Shown piece after piece: positions 1 to 5,826 of a DNA stretch of 9,683 bases. The position numbers and the translations under genes are program-made. The notes under the pieces are model-generated. The model was not told where the DNA came from, ran no database searches, and worked only from the letters and a program-made list of their open reading frames with translations. Within the stretch, counting starts at the first letter, position 1. Each line of letters opens with the position of its first letter. This DNA comes from Actinomycetes bacterium (GTDB lineage Bacteria > Actinomycetota > Acidimicrobiia > Acidimicrobiales > RAAP-2), in contig JAJZSX010000065.1 in assembly GCA_021849435.1 (NCBI GenBank), positions 1-9,683 of the forward strand, in the 5' to 3' direction.

Positions 1-718
1 TGGGGTGGAACTGGATGCACTCCATGTCGATGAGCTGCGCGCCGGCCCACAGGGCCATGGCGTGGCCGTCACCCGTGGACTCCCACGAGTTCGACGTGAA
101 CTTCCAGGACTTGCCGACCCCGCCGGTGGCGAGGATGACGGCCTTGGCGGCGAAGGTGACGAACTCACCGGTGGGGCGCCAGTAGGCGACGCAGCCGGCG
201 ATCGCGCCGTTCTCGTCGTGCACGAGGCGCAGCACCTTGCACTCCATGAACACGTCGGTGCCCATCGAGACGACCTTCTGCTGGAGCGTGCGGATGAGCT
301 CGAGGCCCGTGCGGTCGCCCACGTGGGCCAGACGCGCGTAGCGGTGACCGCCGAAATCGCGTTGGAGGATCTTGCCATCCTTGGTGCGGTCAAAGAGCGC
401 GCCCCACTGCTCGAGCTCGAGGACGCGCTCGGGGCTCTCCATGGCGTGCAGCTCGGCCATGCGGTAGTTGTTGAGCATCTTGCCGCCGCGCATCGTGTCG
501 CGAAAGTGAACCTGCCAGTTGTCCTCGGAGTACACGTTGCCCATGGCCGCGGCCATGCCGCCCTCGGCCATGACGGTGTGGGCCTTGCCGAGGAGGCTCT
601 TGGTGATGATCGCCACGCGCAGGCCGCGCTGCTTGGCCTCGATGGCCGCGCGCAGGCCGGCGCCGCCGGCGCCGATGATCAGAACGTCGTAGTCGTGGTG
701 TTCGTACGGAGAGGTCAC
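1..718 (-). CDS. sdhA: Succinate dehydrogenase/fumarate reductase flavoprotein subunit, N-terminal part (cut by window edge)
   Basis: This is the FAD-binding catalytic subunit that oxidises succinate to fumarate on the cytoplasmic face of the membrane (complex II). Only the first 239 codons are present; the frame is open to base 1. Visible features are the dinucleotide-binding motif IIGAGGAG (residues 14-21), the segment KAHTVMAEGG whose His47 is the expected covalent FAD attachment site, then ATGGVGKS, STGDGHAMA and the QFHP segment at the edge. The KAHTVMAEGG form resembles mycobacterial Sdh1 flavoproteins rather than the E. coli type; this is from memory of the family. The start is GTG at 718-716, ten bases after the sdhC stop, with AAGGA at 728-724 five bases upstream. 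The gene is clearly cotranscribed with sdhC; sdhB would be expected beyond the left edge. About 400 residues are missing. Confidence 0.95.
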   Translation of the reverse strand, partial: MTSPYEHHDYDVLIIGAGGAGLRAAIEAKQRGLRVAIITKSLLGKAHTVMAEGGMAAAMGNVYSEDNWQVHFRDTMRGGKMLNNYRMAELHAMESPERVLELEQWGALFDRTKDGKILQRDFGGHRYARLAHVGDRTGLELIRTLQQKVVSMGTDVFMECKVLRLVHDENGAIAGCVAYWRPTGEFVTFAAKAVILATGGVGKSWKFTSNSWESTGDGHAMALWAGAQLIDMECIQFHP

Positions 719-728
719 GGTCGTCCTT

Positions 729-1541
729 CTAGAAGAGCTTGTAGTCGGTCAGAGCGCCCGAGGCCACCAGGCGCACGTAGACGTCGGTGAGGGCGACGAA
801 GATCAGCGAGGTCCACGCGAAGTTCATGTGCTTGGCGTTGAGCGGGGTCATGACCTTCCAGAACCAGTAGCGAATCGGGTGCTTCTTGAAACTCTTGACG
901 TGTCCGCCGAAGAGGTGGCGGCAGGCGTGACAGCTGATCGAGTACATCCAGAGCAAGGCGGCGTTCGTAAAGAGCACCAGTGTGCCGACGGTCACGCCCC
1001 AGCCCTGTCCAGGTTGGCGCAGTGCTCGCAGCGCGTCGTAGGTCAGAATCACGTTAAAGACCACGCCCGCGTAGAAGAAGTAGCGGTGCATGTTCTGCAT
1101 GATGAGCGGAAAGCGCGTCTCGCCCGAGTAGGTGGTGTGCGCGTCGGCCACCGCGCAGGCCGGCGGCGACCACCAGAACGCGCGGTAGTAGCTGCGCCGG
1201 TAGTAGTAGCAGGTCAGGCGAAAGCCCAGAGGGAAGATCAGGATGATGAGAGCCGGCGACAGATTCCAGTTGTGGAGGATGAAGCCGTGCGCCGAACCGG
1301 CCACGCAGCTGTTGGCCAGGCACGGCGAGTAGAAGGGGCTGATCAGGTCACGGTGGACGCTGCCGGCGTAGTAGTTCTTGTTCTGAAAGGCGGCCCAGGT
1401 CGAGTAGATGACGAACGCGGTCAGCACCGACACCGTGACAACGGGTTGGATCCACCACCGGTCTTGGCGCAGGGTGGTGACGTCGGGCCCGCCGCGCCTA
1501 CCCCCTAGGACAACCTTCGTCGAACTCTCCACGGCCGCCAC
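729..1541 (-). CDS. sdhC: Succinate dehydrogenase membrane anchor subunit, Sdh1 type
   Basis: This is the membrane subunit that anchors SdhAB and passes electrons to quinone. With the GTG start at 1541 it has 270 residues, close to the mycobacterial Sdh1 anchor (about 273, from memory). About five hydrophobic segments are visible, near residues 33-52, 95-112, 153-174, 184-203 and 239-260. It is rich in Cys and His: Cys74 and Cys79, Cys111, Cys129 in SPPACAV, and SCHACRHLFGGH (Cys204, His205, Cys207, His209, His214). Mycobacterial Sdh1 has been reported to hold a membrane-embedded Rieske-type 2Fe-2S cluster, so some of these residues may be cluster ligands; that is inference. The open frame extends to a GTG at 1583, but GAGGAG five bases before the 1541 GTG favours the shorter protein. 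sdhA follows after ten bases. The identity rests on context, length and overall sequence style. Confidence 0.88.
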   Translation of the reverse strand: MAAVESSTKVVLGGRRGGPDVTTLRQDRWWIQPVVTVSVLTAFVIYSTWAAFQNKNYYAGSVHRDLISPFYSPCLANSCVAGSAHGFILHNWNLSPALIILIFPLGFRLTCYYYRRSYYRAFWWSPPACAVADAHTTYSGETRFPLIMQNMHRYFFYAGVVFNVILTYDALRALRQPGQGWGVTVGTLVLFTNAALLWMYSISCHACRHLFGGHVKSFKKHPIRYWFWKVMTPLNAKHMNFAWTSLIFVALTDVYVRLVASGALTDYKLF

Positions 1542-1700
1542 GTCGTCTCCTCGCTGTCTCTTCGCGAGGTCGCCCTCGCCCACGAATCCCCGCCTTCGGC
1601 ACGCAAAATTCCGCGTCCCGCGGGATCGACGTCACTCAACCTAGCCCACCCGCGCGACCCACTCGTACGGACCTGGGTCACGAAAACTCGTGAAAAATTG
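1542..1700 (-). promoter_or_regulatory. Upstream region of the sdhCA operon
   Basis: This 159-base gap separates the LysR gene from sdhC, both on the minus strand. It is the only room for a dedicated sdh promoter. The part nearest LysR is AT-rich (1681-1700) and carries an operator-like dyad. I found no T-tract hairpin terminating the LysR transcript, so read-through into sdhC is possible. A TTGAGT hexamer on the minus strand near 1635-1640 could be a -35 element, but I see no convincing -10 at the right distance. Confidence 0.45.
1546..1551 (-). promoter_or_regulatory. Ribosome binding site deciding the sdhC start
   Basis: GAGGAG on the minus strand lies five bases (ACGAC) before GTG 1541-1539. 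The longer in-frame alternative, GTG at 1583, has only a loosely placed GGCGGGG upstream. This site therefore sets the start 14 codons inside the longest open frame. Confidence 0.75.
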
Positions 1701-1705
1701 TCACG
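1678..1705. promoter_or_regulatory. Operator-like array of TCACG/CGTGA half-sites upstream of sdhC
   Basis: TCACGA (1678-1683) and TCGTGA (1688-1693) form a perfect inverted repeat around AAAC. A further TCACG at 1701-1705 overlaps the LysR stop codon and pairs with CGTGA (1689-1693) across 7 bases. This gives three alternating half-sites. The half-site resembles CRP/FNR-family sites (GTGA/TCAC), but the spacing and outer bases do not match the usual TGTGA-N6-TCACA form exactly. The site lies about 140-160 bases upstream of the sdhC start, far for a repressor at the promoter unless the leader is long. Which protein binds here is unknown. Confidence 0.4.
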
Positions 1706-2681
1706 CGTCGGCGTCGCTGTCGGCGCCGTCTTCGTTCGGCGCTCCGGGCTCGACCAGCTCGGCGTGGGACCGGCCCGGCCAGCCGCGCTCGCCGAGGTAC
1801 ATCGTCAACTCACTGGCGAACGCGCTCGCGGCACGTGATAAGACGCGGTTGCGCGCCTGGACGAGGCCGATCGTGCGCTCGAGCACGGGTGACTGCAGGT
1901 GCAGCACGTGCAGGTTCGGGTGCGTCGAGGCCATCAGGCTCGGCACGATCGCGGCGCCCATCCCCGCGGCGACGAAGGCGTGGAAGGTCCCCATCTCGGC
2001 ACCCTCGAGCGCGATGGTGGGTGTGACCCCCGCGCGATGAAAGGCTGCGAGGGTCGCCGTGCGGATGTCGTAGCCCTCGGCGAACATGATGAGCGGCACG
2101 TTGTCCAAGTCGGCGAGGTTCACCTTGGCGCGCGAGGCGAGCGGGTGAGAGTGAGAGACCACGACGACGAGACGTTCGACGGCGAGCATCGCGGATTCGA
2201 GGCTGGCCGCGTGAAGGGGCATGATCGCGATCGCCAGATCCAACTCGCCGCTCTCGAGGCGCGTGGCGATCTCCTCGCTGTCGCGCTCGACCACGCGTAG
2301 CGAGATGCCGGGGTGGCGTCGGTGGAACTCGGTGAGGGCGTAGGGCAAGAGCGTCGAGCCGAGGCTCGGGGTGACGCCGATGGTGAGCTGTCCGCGCAGG
2401 ATCTCGTCGACCTCGGTGACGGCGGTCAGCACGTCGTCAAGCCCCTCGAGCACGCGCCGCGCGAAGGGCAGCAGCGCGCGGCCGGCGTCGGTGAGCGCGA
2501 CGGGGCGCTGGTCGCGATGAAAGAGCGTGGCGCCGAGGATCCTCTCGAGACGGTGGATTTGGGAGCTGATCGAGGGCTGGGCCACGTGCAGGCTGTCCGC
2601 GGCGGCCGTGAACTGCTGCTCGTCGGCGACCGCCACGAAACAGCGCAACTGTTGGACGGTCAGATCACGATTCATCAACAT
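1701..2681 (-). CDS. LysR-type transcriptional regulator
   Basis: This 326-residue DNA-binding regulator of the LysR family acts in the cytoplasm, usually as a tetramer responding to a small effector. The N-terminal winged helix-turn-helix covers about residues 7-66, with the typical LRCFVAVADEQQFTAAAD and VAQPSISSQIHRLE segments and LFHR at 53-56. The effector-binding fold begins at GQLTIGVTPSLG (97-108) and runs to about residue 300. The last 20 or so residues are an acidic tail beyond the usual family end. The ATG at 2681 is preceded by AGGAG with a six-base gap, which fixes the start. The gene is divergent from a secreted-protein cassette across 64 bases and lies upstream of sdhC in the same direction. 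LysR proteins commonly control the divergent neighbour, so the cassette is the first candidate target; sdh is a second. The effector cannot be read from the sequence. Confidence 0.93.
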   Translation of the reverse strand: MLMNRDLTVQQLRCFVAVADEQQFTAAADSLHVAQPSISSQIHRLERILGATLFHRDQRPVALTDAGRALLPFARRVLEGLDDVLTAVTEVDEILRGQLTIGVTPSLGSTLLPYALTEFHRRHPGISLRVVERDSEEIATRLESGELDLAIAIMPLHAASLESAMLAVERLVVVVSHSHPLASRAKVNLADLDNVPLIMFAEGYDIRTATLAAFHRAGVTPTIALEGAEMGTFHAFVAAGMGAAIVPSLMASTHPNLHVLHLQSPVLERTIGLVQARNRVLSRAASAFASELTMYLGERGWPGRSHAELVEPGAPNEDGADSDADA

Positions 2682-2745
2682 AGGTAACTCCTATCACACA
2701 GAGAGGAAGGATTGATTTGAAATCTTTACTAATTCACTATACGTT
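2682..2745. promoter_or_regulatory. AT-rich divergent promoter region between LysR gene and secreted cassette
   Basis: The base composition changes sharply here to AT-rich. On the plus strand TTGAAA (2717-2722) and TATACG (2738-2743) form a -35/-10 pair with a short 15-base spacer. On the minus strand TATAGT (2741-2736) is a good -10 for the LysR gene, though no clear -35 lies upstream of it. The two -10 elements overlap, so the promoters would face each other across the same bases, the classic arrangement for LysR control. These are visual matches only. Confidence 0.45.
2714..2724. promoter_or_regulatory. Candidate LysR operator dyad
   Basis: GATTT-G-AAATC is a perfect inverted repeat with 5-base arms around one central base. 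It overlaps the proposed -35 of the plus-strand promoter and lies in the LysR leader. Its size and position suit an autoregulatory LysR box. A dyad this short in AT-rich DNA could also arise by chance. Confidence 0.3.
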
Positions 2746-3324
2746 ATGCATATGACCTCAGTTAGACAAATCTTAAGAGTCACGCTGGCCCCCGTGGCCG
2801 CCCTCAGTCTCACCGGTGTCGCGTCGGGCGTACTTGCCCCGGCCGCCCACGCGGCATCGGTGTCGCACGTCGTGAAAGTCACCAAGGTGAACTTCAAGGG
2901 AACATACGCGGGAACTATCGCCATGCTGTGGGACGCCAATACCGTCTCGGCCACGGCGGTGAGGGGCACCGGCGTCGGCACCCTGCTCGGCAAGAGCACC
3001 GTCGTCGGCAAGGGCACCGCGTCCACGTCCAGTACCTGTGACCCGCTCTGGGGAGCGGGTTCGATCACTGGCGGCGGCTCGAAGCTGCTGCTCAAGGTCG
3101 TCTCATCCTCGGCCACCAAGGCCTGCGCCGCCGGTCAGAGCGCACCGACCACGGTGACGGTGACCGGTGTCGCCAAGGTCATCGGTGGCGCGGGCAAGTA
3201 CAAGGGCGCGAGCGGCACGTTGAAGATCAGCGGCTCGTTCCAGATCCAGTCCAACACGGCCGGCTCGCACGAGACCGACTCGTTCAAGGCGACCCTCTCG
3301 GGCGTCATCACGATCCGCAAGTAG
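2746..3324 (+). CDS. Secreted beta-rich protein of unknown function (first gene of cassette)
   Basis: I do not recognise a named family. The protein has 192 residues from ATG 2746, or 190 from the in-frame ATG at 2752. Residues 1-36 are a Sec-type signal peptide: a short basic start (Arg7, Arg11), a hydrophobic core and an AHA cleavage motif before Ala37. The mature part is rich in Val, Thr, Gly, Ser and Lys with alternating patterns typical of beta strands. The segment GGAGKYKGASGTLKISGSF (147 onwards) recalls the GxGxYxGAxG turn in small beta-barrel proteins of the dirigent or allene-oxide-cyclase type; that likeness is from memory and weak. Two cysteines (98 and 127) could form a disulfide outside the cell. 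No ribosome binding site precedes either ATG, and a TATACG box lies just upstream, so the transcript may be leaderless. The next gene starts 26 bases after the stop. Confidence 0.85.
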   Translation: MHMTSVRQILRVTLAPVAALSLTGVASGVLAPAAHAASVSHVVKVTKVNFKGTYAGTIAMLWDANTVSATAVRGTGVGTLLGKSTVVGKGTASTSSTCDPLWGAGSITGGGSKLLLKVVSSSATKACAAGQSAPTTVTVTGVAKVIGGAGKYKGASGTLKISGSFQIQSNTAGSHETDSFKATLSGVITIRK

Positions 3325-3350
3325 TTCTCGAAAATCAGAGGAGGCAGTAC

Positions 3351-4010
3351 ATGAAGCGCATCATCTCTCTAGCCACCGCCGGGGCGATCGCCCTCAGTGG
3401 GGCGTCGTTCGTCGGCGTCGCGACGGCTAGCGCCGACACGACGACGACCACGACCGGCCCGACGACGACCACGACGCTGGGTCCCCCGATCCAGGGTGTG
3501 GGTCCGCTCTCGGTCTACCTGAACGTCGACACCGTCGTCGGCAGCCGCGCCGCTCCCGGTGTGACGCCTGCGGTTGGCTGCGCCATGACCAACGAGTTTC
3601 TCGTCGGCCAGATGGTCGTCTTTCGGATGTCGGGCGTGAACGTGGCGGCCGGCGGCACGCCGCTCACACCGGCCAACGTGATTAGCGCGAACGTCGTGAT
3701 CCCGGGTGTCGCCACGCCGCTGCCGATGAACTATGGCAACCACGGCACGGTCGCGTTCTGGACCGCCGGTTGGTCGACCGTCGGCTATCCGACGCTGGGC
3801 GTCGTCAACTTCCAGATCGTCGTGAAGACGGCCGCGGTCAAGGCCGTGACGCAGCGCTACAAGGCGCGCATCGTCGTCAACAAGAAAGTCAAGTTCGTGT
3901 GGCGTACCAGGGTTCTTAAGCCCGCCGTCGGCGTCCAGACCTTTACCTACAGCCAAGCCGGAACCGCGGTCAACTCTCAGCTCACGCTGAACGCCGCGCC
4001 CAAGGCCTAA
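3351..4010 (+). CDS. Secreted protein with Thr-rich linker, unknown function (second gene of cassette)
   Basis: This 219-residue exported protein is of unrecognised family. The signal peptide is residues 1-28, with basic Lys2/Arg3, an Ala-rich core and a likely ASA cleavage before Asp29. A low-complexity Thr-rich linker follows (residues 29-46, two Thr runs split by Gly-Pro), like the flexible or glycosylated stalks of surface proteins. The rest looks like a beta sandwich, with alternating Val-rich strands and one cysteine (Cys77, in GCAMTNEF). A basic patch at about 165-192 (KAVTQRYKARIVVNKKVKF, then WRTR) precedes the final strands. AGAGGAGG at 3337-3344 lies six bases before the ATG, a strong ribosome binding site, in contrast to the first gene. 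It is surely cotranscribed with the gene before it. A perfect hairpin follows seven bases... immediately after the TAA stop region, before the third gene. Confidence 0.85.
   Translation: MKRIISLATAGAIALSGASFVGVATASADTTTTTTGPTTTTTLGPPIQGVGPLSVYLNVDTVVGSRAAPGVTPAVGCAMTNEFLVGQMVVFRMSGVNVAAGGTPLTPANVISANVVIPGVATPLPMNYGNHGTVAFWTAGWSTVGYPTLGVVNFQIVVKTAAVKAVTQRYKARIVVNKKVKFVWRTRVLKPAVGVQTFTYSQAGTAVNSQLTLNAAPKA
3439..3475 (+). repeat. Two 16-base direct repeats encoding the Thr-rich linker
   Basis: CGACGACGACCACGAC occurs at 3439-3454 and, identically, at 3460-3475, giving a 21-base (7-codon) period. Translated, it yields the two Thr runs separated by Gly-Pro. Such in-frame repeats can gain or lose units by slippage, so linker length may vary between strains. 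Confidence 0.8.
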
Positions 4011-4016
4011 CACCCA

Positions 4017-4046
4017 TGATGCCCGGGTCACCTGACCCGGGCATCA
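4017..4046 (+). terminator. Perfect 14-bp hairpin between second and third cassette genes
   Basis: TGATGCCCGGGTCA (4017-4030) pairs perfectly with TGACCCGGGCATCA (4033-4046) around CC; in practice about 13 pairs with a four-base loop. It begins six bases after the TAA of the second secreted gene. No T-tract follows (GAGTATTCG), so it is either a T-less terminator, as is common in high-GC actinobacteria, or an mRNA-stabilising 3' hairpin. The third gene starts only 46 bases later, leaving little room for a separate promoter. Confidence 0.75.
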
Positions 4047-4079
4047 GAGTATTCGCGCCGTGATACGCGCGACCTCTGG

Positions 4080-4085
4080 AAAGGA
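4080..4085 (+). promoter_or_regulatory. Ribosome binding site deciding the start of the third cassette gene
   Basis: AAAGGA lies seven bases before ATG 4093. The longest frame begins at GTG 4060, but no purine-rich site precedes that codon and the extra 11 residues do not look like part of a signal peptide. The ATG at 4108 lacks a site. The 4093 start is preferred. Confidence 0.65.
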
Positions 4086-4092
4086 CCAGGAA

Positions 4093-5772
4093 ATGAAGTC
4101 AAACCTTATGAAGAGCCGCCGAGTGGTGGCCCGCGCGGCCATCGGCGCACTACTGCCCCTCACCCTGATCGCCACCGCGGGCGGCGCCAGCTCGGGCCCG
4201 GTGGTGACGACTCTCGTCGCACCGGCGATACCCGGGGTGGCCACGCTGCCATTCACTGGCATCACGGCGCCACCGGCGACCGCGAGCCCCACGATGGGCA
4301 ACCTGACCTTGACCCCGTACTCGGGCGTCGAGGGCACCCCCTTCACCATTGCTGGCGCGAGTCTGCCCGCTAACGCCCCCGTTACTCTGACCTGGTCGAC
4401 CGCCAACGTCTCGTGGAACGTCGACGCTGAGCCCAACACGGTGAACTACCTCGGTCGCGCCCAGACCAACTTCAACGTCGTTCTCGCCACCGTCACCACC
4501 GACGCGAGCGGTGCCTTCTCCTACAAGACCTCAGTGCCCGTGGACTTCGGCGGCACGCACGACATCTACGCCGTTGTCAATGGCGTAAATGTTCTCCACG
4601 GTGGCTTCGAGGTCTTTCGCACGCTCACCATCACCCCCAAGAGTGGACCGATCGGTACACCGATTCACATCACCTACACCGGCATCGGTGCCTCGCTCTA
4701 CACCGGTGGCGGCTCGGTGCTGTGGGACAACCACTTCACCGGTGAGGTCATGGCGAACTGGACCCGCGGAACGGCCAGCGTGACAATCCGCGCGGCCGGG
4801 CCGGTTGGACGCCACGTCATCCAGGTCGGTGACGGTATCGGTGTGCTCTACATGAACATCATCCAGTCCCCGGTTCCCTACGCCAACGGTGGTTCCGCCA
4901 TATTCACCACGACCAAGGGACACGTGAATCTCGCGCCTTCAATCGTCTGGCCGACCCAGGTCACGCCAACGCTGAACCAGGTGACGACACTCTCGAACGC
5001 GGGTCTCGACCCGGCCAGCAAAGCCGTGGCAGCTCTCTCGAGCACGAGCGGTCCGGTGCTCTCCAAGACCCACGTCTCGGTGACGGGTCTCACGGGCACG
5101 GGCACCGATCAACTGGTGTGGTCGACGGTCGTTGGCAGCCGGGTGAACTGTCCGACTTCATCATGCTGGGCCTTCCAGTCGGTCAACCTCGGATCGGCCC
5201 CGGTCGTGAACGGCTCACTGAGCGCCTCAGTCACCATTCCAGATGGTCTCGGCGGCTGGCATGTCATTCAGGTCGTGAACGGCTCGAGCATCGAGGCCCA
5301 GGTCCCCTTCTACGTGAAGGAGAGCATCGTGCCCTTCTATAACAAGGCCGGAAAACTTCTCAGCATGGGCATCGCCACCTCGACCAAGTCCACCAGCGCC
5401 GCGGCGCTCGCCGCGGGCCAGTCGGGCGTAGGGACATACACGTTCAAGGAGGGCCAGGAGCTCACCATCAGTCTGAGGGGCGTCGGCTGGACCCAGCTCG
5501 ACAACACCTTGGCGGTCGACTACGACAACAGTCACATCGGATACGGCTGCGGCTTCAACTCCCAGGGCTACACGGTGATCCACCTCTTTGCCACCGGCGG
5601 CGTGGGCACGCACATCATCGACCTGTACCCCCAGCTCTACACGAACCAGCCGTCCTTTGCGAACACCCCCTACGGGATGCTGCCCGTACTGAGCTACGCG
5701 CGCGACTTCCCGGGACTCGCGCTCGGCTATCAGGTTCCGTCGTTCCACTTTGCGATCACCATCGTGAAGTAA
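4093..5772 (+). CDS. Large secreted multi-domain protein with Ig-like repeats, unknown function (third gene of cassette)
   Basis: This exported protein has about 559 residues; no named family is recognised. The N-terminus is a signal peptide with a basic start (KSRR), a hydrophobic core and a likely cleavage near Gly-Gly-Ala-Ser at about residues 30-34. A Pro/Thr/Ala-rich stretch runs to about residue 70. Two units then open similarly: LTLTPYSGVEGTPFTIAG (from 71) and LTITPKSGPIGTPIHITY (from 178). This pattern suits IPT/TIG-like or related Ig folds. A recurring closing motif, glycine-x-His-hydrophobic-strand, appears four times: at His156 (HDIYAVVNG), His241 (HVIQVGDG), His390 (HVIQVVNG) and His507 (HIIDLYP). 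This suggests four beta-sandwich domains. Cys353 and Cys358 are close enough for a disulfide; Cys486 is alone. There is no sorting motif or C-terminal membrane segment, so the protein is likely released or held non-covalently. A surface or adhesive role is inference. Confidence 0.85.
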   Translation: MKSNLMKSRRVVARAAIGALLPLTLIATAGGASSGPVVTTLVAPAIPGVATLPFTGITAPPATASPTMGNLTLTPYSGVEGTPFTIAGASLPANAPVTLTWSTANVSWNVDAEPNTVNYLGRAQTNFNVVLATVTTDASGAFSYKTSVPVDFGGTHDIYAVVNGVNVLHGGFEVFRTLTITPKSGPIGTPIHITYTGIGASLYTGGGSVLWDNHFTGEVMANWTRGTASVTIRAAGPVGRHVIQVGDGIGVLYMNIIQSPVPYANGGSAIFTTTKGHVNLAPSIVWPTQVTPTLNQVTTLSNAGLDPASKAVAALSSTSGPVLSKTHVSVTGLTGTGTDQLVWSTVVGSRVNCPTSSCWAFQSVNLGSAPVVNGSLSASVTIPDGLGGWHVIQVVNGSSIEAQVPFYVKESIVPFYNKAGKLLSMGIATSTKSTSAAALAAGQSGVGTYTFKEGQELTISLRGVGWTQLDNTLAVDYDNSHIGYGCGFNSQGYTVIHLFATGGVGTHIIDLYPQLYTNQPSFANTPYGMLPVLSYARDFPGLALGYQVPSFHFAITIVK

Positions 5773-5789
5773 CCACTCGCCTCCCAGCG

Positions 5790-5826
5790 CACAAACGCCC
5801 GCTCCTCTAGGGGGCGGGCGTTTGCG
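5790..5826. terminator. Terminator hairpin shared by convergent genes
   Basis: CAAACGCCCGC (5792-5802) pairs with GCGGGCGTTTG (5814-5824), an 11-bp stem with an 11-base loop that can partly close further through TCC/GGG. It lies 17 bases after the stop of the large secreted gene. On the minus strand the transporter's stop codon (5809-5807) sits inside the loop and its last codons form one arm. The symmetric arms (AAAC/GTTT outer ends) fit a bidirectional terminator for convergent transcription. Confidence 0.8.

Noticed and set aside
5..790. Long plus-strand open frame at the left edge
   Set aside because: It is the antisense shadow of sdhA. The minus strand reads a clear flavoprotein with FAD motifs, whereas this frame is low-complexity His/Ala/Val-rich with no motif.
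828..1508. Plus-strand open frame opposite sdhC
   Set aside because: It is an antisense shadow produced by GC-rich codon bias; composition is Arg/Val/Glu-rich and there is no ribosome binding site or domain.
1689..1705. Canonical CRP site upstream of sdhC
   Set aside because: The half-sites CGTGA and TCACG are separated by 7 bases rather than 6 and lack the outer T/A, so I record a dyad of unknown binder rather than a CRP site.
2694..3119. Minus-strand 141-codon frame opposite the first secreted gene
   Set aside because: It overlaps the divergent promoter region and lacks a ribosome binding site or recognisable motif; the plus strand carries a signal peptide.
3439..3475. CRISPR-like short repeats
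   Set aside because: There are only two units, in frame inside a coding region and with a 5-base gap between them, so it is a coding repeat, not an array.
4531..4923. Minus-strand open frame inside the large secreted gene
   Set aside because: The opposite strand has a signal peptide, repeat structure and continuous frame. This frame is Asp/Val/Gly-rich noise.
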